This document shows positions 60,287-64,000 of a stretch of DNA of 64,000 nucleotides, in pieces. The stretch covers positions 1,550,001-1,614,000 of the forward strand of contig NZ_JACCFQ010000001.1 in the NCBI RefSeq assembly GCF_013410215.1. The letters are read 5' to 3'. The notes below the pieces were generated by a model that worked only from the letters and a program-made list of their open reading frames with translations, searched no databases and had not been told where the DNA came from. A program made the position numbers and the translations under genes. This stretch comes from Nesterenkonia sandarakina (GTDB taxonomy: Bacteria; Actinomycetota; Actinomycetes; Actinomycetales; Micrococcaceae). Numbering within the stretch: the first letter of the stretch is position 1; every line of letters begins with the position of its first letter.

Positions 60287-60520
60287 ATGGAAGTACGTAT
60301 CGGCATTCAGCACGTCTCCCGCGAGATCGTCATCGAGACCGACGCCAAGCCCGAAGAGATCGAGCAGGCCGTGGCCGCCGCCATCGAAGGCGCGCAGTCG
60401 CTGCTCAGCCTGGAGGACCGCCGCGGCAAGAAGATCGTGGTGCCGGTCGCCTCCATCGGCTATGTGGAGATCGGCTCCGACACCAAACAGACTGTGGGCT
60501 TCGCCGCCGCAGTCGCCTAA
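60287..60520 (+). CDS. DUF3107 family protein
   Basis: The 77-residue protein (MEVRIGIQHVSREIVIETDA, then EEIEQAVAAAIEGAQSLLSLEDRRGKKIVVPVASIGYVEIGSD) is DUF3107, an actinobacterial family of unknown function whose fold looks like a small beta-alpha-beta domain. AAGGAG lies five bases before the ATG but is buried in a predicted hairpin. Its TAA overlaps an ATG of the helicase gene (TAATG), so translation of the two may be linked. Confidence 0.93.
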   Translation: MEVRIGIQHVSREIVIETDAKPEEIEQAVAAAIEGAQSLLSLEDRRGKKIVVPVASIGYVEIGSDTKQTVGFAAAVA

Positions 60521-60531
60521 TGAAAGAACCT

Positions 60532-62229
60532 ATGACTGAACAGAGAACCGAGTCCTCGGCCGCCGAGACCGACACCACCATCGCGGCAGCCGACCCCGAG
60601 CTCGCCGAGGCCGTCCAGGCCTCCAGCCTCACCTTCGCAGACTTCAACGTCCGCCCCGAGATCGTCGAGGCGCTCGCCGCCAAGGGAATCACCACCCCCT
60701 TCCCGATCCAGGCTGAGACCCTGCCGATCGCGCTGGGCGGCTACGACATCATCGGTCAGGCCAAGACCGGCACCGGCAAGACCCTGGGCTTCGGCATCCC
60801 CGCCATCCAGCGCGTCACCAGCCCGGACGACGCCGGCTATGACGACCTTCCGGCCCCCGGGGCGCCCCAGGCGCTGATCGTGGCGCCGACCCGTGAGCTC
60901 GCCGTGCAGGTGGCCTCCGACATCAAGGTCGCCTCGGCGCGCCGCGGCATCCGGGTCGCCACCATCTACGGCGGTCGCGCCTACGAGCCGCAGATCGAAG
61001 AGCTGGACCGCGGCGTCGAGATCGTCGTGGGCACGCCCGGTCGCCTGATCGACCTGCACCGGCAGCGTCACCTGAAGCTGAAGAACGTCAACATCGTGGT
61101 CCTCGATGAGGCCGATGAGATGCTCGACCTCGGCTTCCTCCCCGACGTGGAGACCCTGCTCTCCGCCGTTCCGGAGATCGGACGGCAGACCATGCTGTTC
61201 TCCGCGACCATGCCCGGCCCGGTCGTGGCCATGGCGCGGCGCTACATGACCAAGCCCACCCACATCTCGGCCGCAGATCCGCTCGATGAGGGCATCACCA
61301 AGAAGGACATCCGGCAGCTGGTCTACCGGGCGCACCACCTGGACAAGGACGAGGTCATCGCCCGTCTGCTCCAGGCCGAGGGCCGTGGTCGCACCATCGT
61401 GTTCACCCGGACCAAGCGTCAGGCCGACCGGCTCTCCGCCGAGCTGCAGTCCCGCGGCTTCGCCGCCGGCGCGATCCACGGCGACCTCGGCCAGGGCGCC
61501 CGCGAACAGGCCCTGCGAGCCTTCCGCAACGAGAAGATCGACGTCCTGGTGGCCACCGACGTCGCCGCGCGCGGCATCGACGTCACCGACATCACCCACG
61601 TCATCAACCTCACCGCCCCCGAGGATGAGAAGGCTTATCTGCATCGGGTGGGTCGCACCGGACGCGCCGGGAAGACCGGCATCGCGGTGACCTTCGTGGA
61701 CTGGGAGGACATGCCCAAGTGGAAGCTGATCGACAAGGCGCTCGGACTGGGCATCCCGGAGCCGATCGAGACCTACTCCTCCTCGCCGCATCTCTACGAG
61801 GACCTCGACATCCCCAAGGGCACCAAGGGGCGCCTGCCCCGGCATAAGCGCTCCAAGGCCGGTCTGGACGCCGAGGAGCTCGAAGACCTGGGCGGCCCGG
61901 AGAAGCGCCGGTCCAGCGGTGGACGCGGGGACCGCGACGGCGGCCGAGGTTCACGTGCCAAGGGTGGACGCGGCGGGCGCGATTCTGAGAACGGCGGACG
62001 CGGTGAGCGAGAGTCCGGTCAGGGTTCTCGCTCAGCGGCACCACGCAGCCGGAACCGTCGCCGCACCCGCAGCGGTGAGGACAGCGCCTCCGCCTCCCAG
62101 CAGCAGGGCCAGTCGGCTCCCGCCGAGGCATCCTCGGCGAGCTCTGATTCGCCCACGCAGCCCAGGCGGCGGCGTCGTCGTCGCGGCGGCTCCGGCTCGG
62201 GCGGCGAGAACGCCTCCAGCGAGAGCTGA
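60532..62229 (+). CDS. DEAD-box RNA helicase
   Basis: The protein unwinds RNA using ATP. It has the Q motif (PFPIQAETLPIALGG), Walker A AKTGTGKT, PTRELAVQV, VLDEADEMLDLGF, SAT, TRTKRQADRL, VATDVAARGIDV and HRVGRTGRAG, all intact. After about residue 420 comes a Gly/Arg/Ser-rich tail with RGG-like repeats and a basic RRRRRRGG end, typical of RhlE-like actinobacterial helicases. I start at ATG 60532 (565 residues); ATG 60520, overlapping the DUF3107 stop, would add four residues. Confidence 0.93.
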   Translation: MTEQRTESSAAETDTTIAAADPELAEAVQASSLTFADFNVRPEIVEALAAKGITTPFPIQAETLPIALGGYDIIGQAKTGTGKTLGFGIPAIQRVTSPDDAGYDDLPAPGAPQALIVAPTRELAVQVASDIKVASARRGIRVATIYGGRAYEPQIEELDRGVEIVVGTPGRLIDLHRQRHLKLKNVNIVVLDEADEMLDLGFLPDVETLLSAVPEIGRQTMLFSATMPGPVVAMARRYMTKPTHISAADPLDEGITKKDIRQLVYRAHHLDKDEVIARLLQAEGRGRTIVFTRTKRQADRLSAELQSRGFAAGAIHGDLGQGAREQALRAFRNEKIDVLVATDVAARGIDVTDITHVINLTAPEDEKAYLHRVGRTGRAGKTGIAVTFVDWEDMPKWKLIDKALGLGIPEPIETYSSSPHLYEDLDIPKGTKGRLPRHKRSKAGLDAEELEDLGGPEKRRSSGGRGDRDGGRGSRAKGGRGGRDSENGGRGERESGQGSRSAAPRSRNRRRTRSGEDSASASQQQGQSAPAEASSASSDSPTQPRRRRRRRGGSGSGGENASSES

Positions 62230-62240
62230 ACGGCACCGAT

Positions 62241-63146
62241 GTGAGTGCCGGTCAGGGCGCTGCGGCGCGCGGCGGCGGCTTCGACCCCGGCGGTGCCTCG
62301 CAGGTGCTCGAGGGGGAGAACCTCGAGCTGCTGCCGCAGCTGCCCGACGGTGCCTTCACGGTGATCTACCTGGACCCGCCCTTCAACACGGGGCGGGCCC
62401 AGCGGGCCACCAAGACCACCAACACCCGGCGTCCCGACGGTGAGGGCAACCGGGTGGGCTTCGCCGGACGCAGCTATGACACGGTCCGCCGCGCGCTGGC
62501 TGAATACGACGACTCCTTCACCGACTACTGGGAGTTCCTCGAGCCCCGGCTGCTCCACGCCTGGCGCCTGCTCGCCGAAGAGGGCACGCTCTACCTGCAC
62601 CTGGACTACCGCGAGGTGCACTACGCGAAGGTGCTCTGCGACGCGATCTTCGGGCGGGAGTGCTTCCTCAACGAGATCATCTGGGCCTATGACTACGGCG
62701 GGCGCACCAAGAAGCGCTGGCCCACCAAGCACGACACCATCCTGGTCTATGTGAAGAACCCGTCGCGGTACATCTTCAACGCCGAGGCCGTGGACCGGGA
62801 GCCCTATATGGCGCCCGGGCTGGTCACCGCGGAGAAGGTCGCACGCGGCAAGCTGCCCACCGACGTCTGGTGGCACACCATCGTCTCGCCCACCGGGCGG
62901 GAGAAGACCGGGTACCCCACGCAGAAACCTGTGGGACTTGTCCGCCGGATGGTCCAGGCCTCCTCGAACCCGGGGGACTGGGTGCTCGACTTCTTCGCCG
63001 GCTCCGGGACCCTGGGGGCGGTGGCCGCGGAGACCGGACGGCGCTTCATCTGCATCGATTCCTCGCCACAGGCGCTGGATGTGATGGAGAATCGTCTGGG
63101 CGAGCATGCGCAGGTCCACCGACAGGCACTGATGGAGGCGTCATGA
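62241..63146 (+). CDS. Orphan DNA methyltransferase (beta-class, DPPF type)
   Basis: The 301-residue protein has the order of a beta-class amino-methyltransferase. The catalytic motif DPPF in VIYLDPPFNTG (about residue 44) comes early, followed by a target-recognition stretch (IIWAYDYGGRTKKRWPTKHDTILVYVKN). The SAM loop FFAGSGTLG comes late, in KPVGLVRRMVQASSNPGDWVLDFFAGSGTLG. It should methylate adenine N6 or cytosine N4; the site is unknown. No endonuclease gene is adjacent. Start is GTG, 11 bases after the helicase stop, and its stop overlaps the transporter gene by ATGA. Confidence 0.9.
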   Translation: MSAGQGAAARGGGFDPGGASQVLEGENLELLPQLPDGAFTVIYLDPPFNTGRAQRATKTTNTRRPDGEGNRVGFAGRSYDTVRRALAEYDDSFTDYWEFLEPRLLHAWRLLAEEGTLYLHLDYREVHYAKVLCDAIFGRECFLNEIIWAYDYGGRTKKRWPTKHDTILVYVKNPSRYIFNAEAVDREPYMAPGLVTAEKVARGKLPTDVWWHTIVSPTGREKTGYPTQKPVGLVRRMVQASSNPGDWVLDFFAGSGTLGAVAAETGRRFICIDSSPQALDVMENRLGEHAQVHRQALMEAS

Positions 63147-63976
63147 TCGAATTTCGACAGGTCACCAAGACCTACCCGGACGGGACCGCCGCGGTGAAGG
63201 ACTTCAGCCTCACCGTGCCCTCGCACACCACCACCGTGCTGCTGGGCTCCTCCGGCTGCGGGAAGACCACCCTGCTGCGCATGGTCAACCGGATGGTCGA
63301 GCCGAGCTCCGGCGCCGTGCTGATCGACGAGGAAGACGTCGCCGACGCCGCCCCGGTCGCCCTGCGCCGCCGCATCGGCTACGTGATGCAGCACTCCGGG
63401 CTGCTCCCGCACCGCCGGGTGATCGACAACATCGCCACTGTGCCGCGGCTCAACGGTGCCTCCCGCGCCGACGCCCGGGCCCGCGGCTACGAGCTGATGG
63501 AGATCGTCGGCCTCGACGCCTCCCTGGGCGTGCGCTACCCCGGTCAGCTCTCCGGTGGTCAGCAGCAGCGCGTGGGTGTGGCCCGCGGGCTGGCCGCGGA
63601 CCCCAACATCCTGCTCATGGACGAGCCCTTCGGGGCGGTGGACCCGCTGGTGCGCGTGGAGCTGCAGCGCGAGCTCTCCCGGGTCCAGTCGGAGCTGAAG
63701 AAGACCATCATCTTCGTCACCCACGACATCGACGAGGCGCTGACCCTCGGGGACCAGATCGTGGTGCTCAAGGCCGGCGGCGAAGTGGCAGCCGCGGGAA
63801 CCCCCGCAGAGCTGGTGGCGAACCAGCAGGATGAGTTCGTCTCTCGCTTCCTGGGACTGGACTCGGGCCGACGCTCGCTGAACGCGGCCACCGCCGAGGA
63901 CGGCGGCTGGCTGATCTCCGACGCCCAGGGCCGGCCGCTGGGCGTGGTGGACCCCCAGCCGGTGCAACGCCCATGA
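63143..63976 (+). CDS. Osmoprotectant/glycine-betaine-type ABC transporter ATP-binding protein
   Basis: The 277-residue ATPase has Walker A LLGSSGCGKTTLLRMVNRMVEPSSGAVLIDEEDV. The segment RIGYVMQHSGLLPHRRVIDNIATVPRL is characteristic of OpuCA/ProV-type ATPases. The signature LSGGQQQRVGVARGL, Walker B ILLMDEPFGAVDPLVR and the H-loop VTHDIDEAL follow. A short C-terminal extension replaces full CBS domains. I start at ATG 63143, overlapping the methyltransferase stop. The next frame is the beginning of a permease, so a full transporter operon probably continues beyond the window. Confidence 0.9.
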   Translation: MIEFRQVTKTYPDGTAAVKDFSLTVPSHTTTVLLGSSGCGKTTLLRMVNRMVEPSSGAVLIDEEDVADAAPVALRRRIGYVMQHSGLLPHRRVIDNIATVPRLNGASRADARARGYELMEIVGLDASLGVRYPGQLSGGQQQRVGVARGLAADPNILLMDEPFGAVDPLVRVELQRELSRVQSELKKTIIFVTHDIDEALTLGDQIVVLKAGGEVAAAGTPAELVANQQDEFVSRFLGLDSGRRSLNAATAEDGGWLISDAQGRPLGVVDPQPVQRP

Positions 63977-64000
63977 CCTGGATCTTGGACAACCTCCCGC
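63973..64000 (+). CDS. Start of a downstream gene, probably the transporter permease (truncated by window end)
   Basis: An ATG overlaps the ATPase stop by four bases (ATGA) and opens MTWILDNLP before the window ends. Position after an OpuCA-type ATPase suggests an OpuCB/ProW-type permease. Only nine codons are visible, so this is inference. Confidence 0.5.

Overview
The window is high-GC DNA that reads as the chromosome of a motile actinobacterium. Supporting markers are DUF3117, DUF3107, a DivIVA-domain protein, a TatB-Mrp neighbourhood and single-chain glycyl-tRNA synthetase. A flagellated member of the Micrococcaceae (Nesterenkonia- or Arthrobacter-like) is my best guess from gene content; this is inference, not shown by any marker gene. 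Coding density is very high, many neighbours overlap by ATGA or GTGA, and no stretch over 300 bases lacks a gene. I saw no rRNA, tRNA, CRISPR array or insertion sequence.

Region 1 (1-19.6 kb, + strand) is one nearly unbroken flagellar cluster: fliF (5' end outside the window), fliG, fliH, fliI, fliJ, a secreted-type NlpC/P60 peptidase, fliK, flgD, flgE, flbD-like, motA, motB, fliM, fliN, fliO, fliP, fliQ, fliR, flhB, flhA, an FlhF-like protein without GTPase motifs, and csrA. It encodes the MS-ring end, export ATPase complex, hook assembly, stator, switch and export gate. Rod genes, flagellin, fliE and fliW are not here. The switch proteins have lost several textbook interface motifs.

Region 2 (19.6-27.3 kb) holds a GDSF-type hydrolase, a small esterase, four minus-strand glycosyltransferases joined by ATGA overlaps, an S4-domain protein and a DMT-type transporter.

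Region 3 (27.4-33.5 kb) is a self-contained uptake module. A divergent LacI-type repressor with a palindromic operator faces two permeases, an ATPase, a lipoprotein binding protein and an adenosine-deaminase-family enzyme, all translationally coupled or closely spaced.

Region 4 (33.6-50.9 kb) is mostly housekeeping: glyS, a GNAT acetyltransferase, dusB, dgt, ybaK, dnaG, ppc, an S9 peptidase, a DrrAB-type exporter, a DUF4870 protein, a sirtuin, and a UppP homologue missing its first-motif glutamates.

Region 5 (50.9-64 kb) resembles a conserved actinobacterial neighbourhood: DivIVA-domain protein, DUF3117, O-methyltransferase, an unknown membrane protein, tatB, mrp, a stress-protein homologue, a GlsB-type membrane protein, aminopeptidase P, a PHP phosphoesterase, TetR, DUF3107, a DEAD-box helicase, an orphan DNA methyltransferase, and the start of an osmoprotectant ABC transporter that runs out of the window.

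Non-coding signals worth attention are three gap-free 75-bp palindromic repeats, a hairpin that buries the ribosome-binding site of the DUF3107 gene, an inverted repeat around the ppc promoter, and a recurrent TANNNT hexamer 7-8 nt before start codons, suggesting many leaderless mRNAs.
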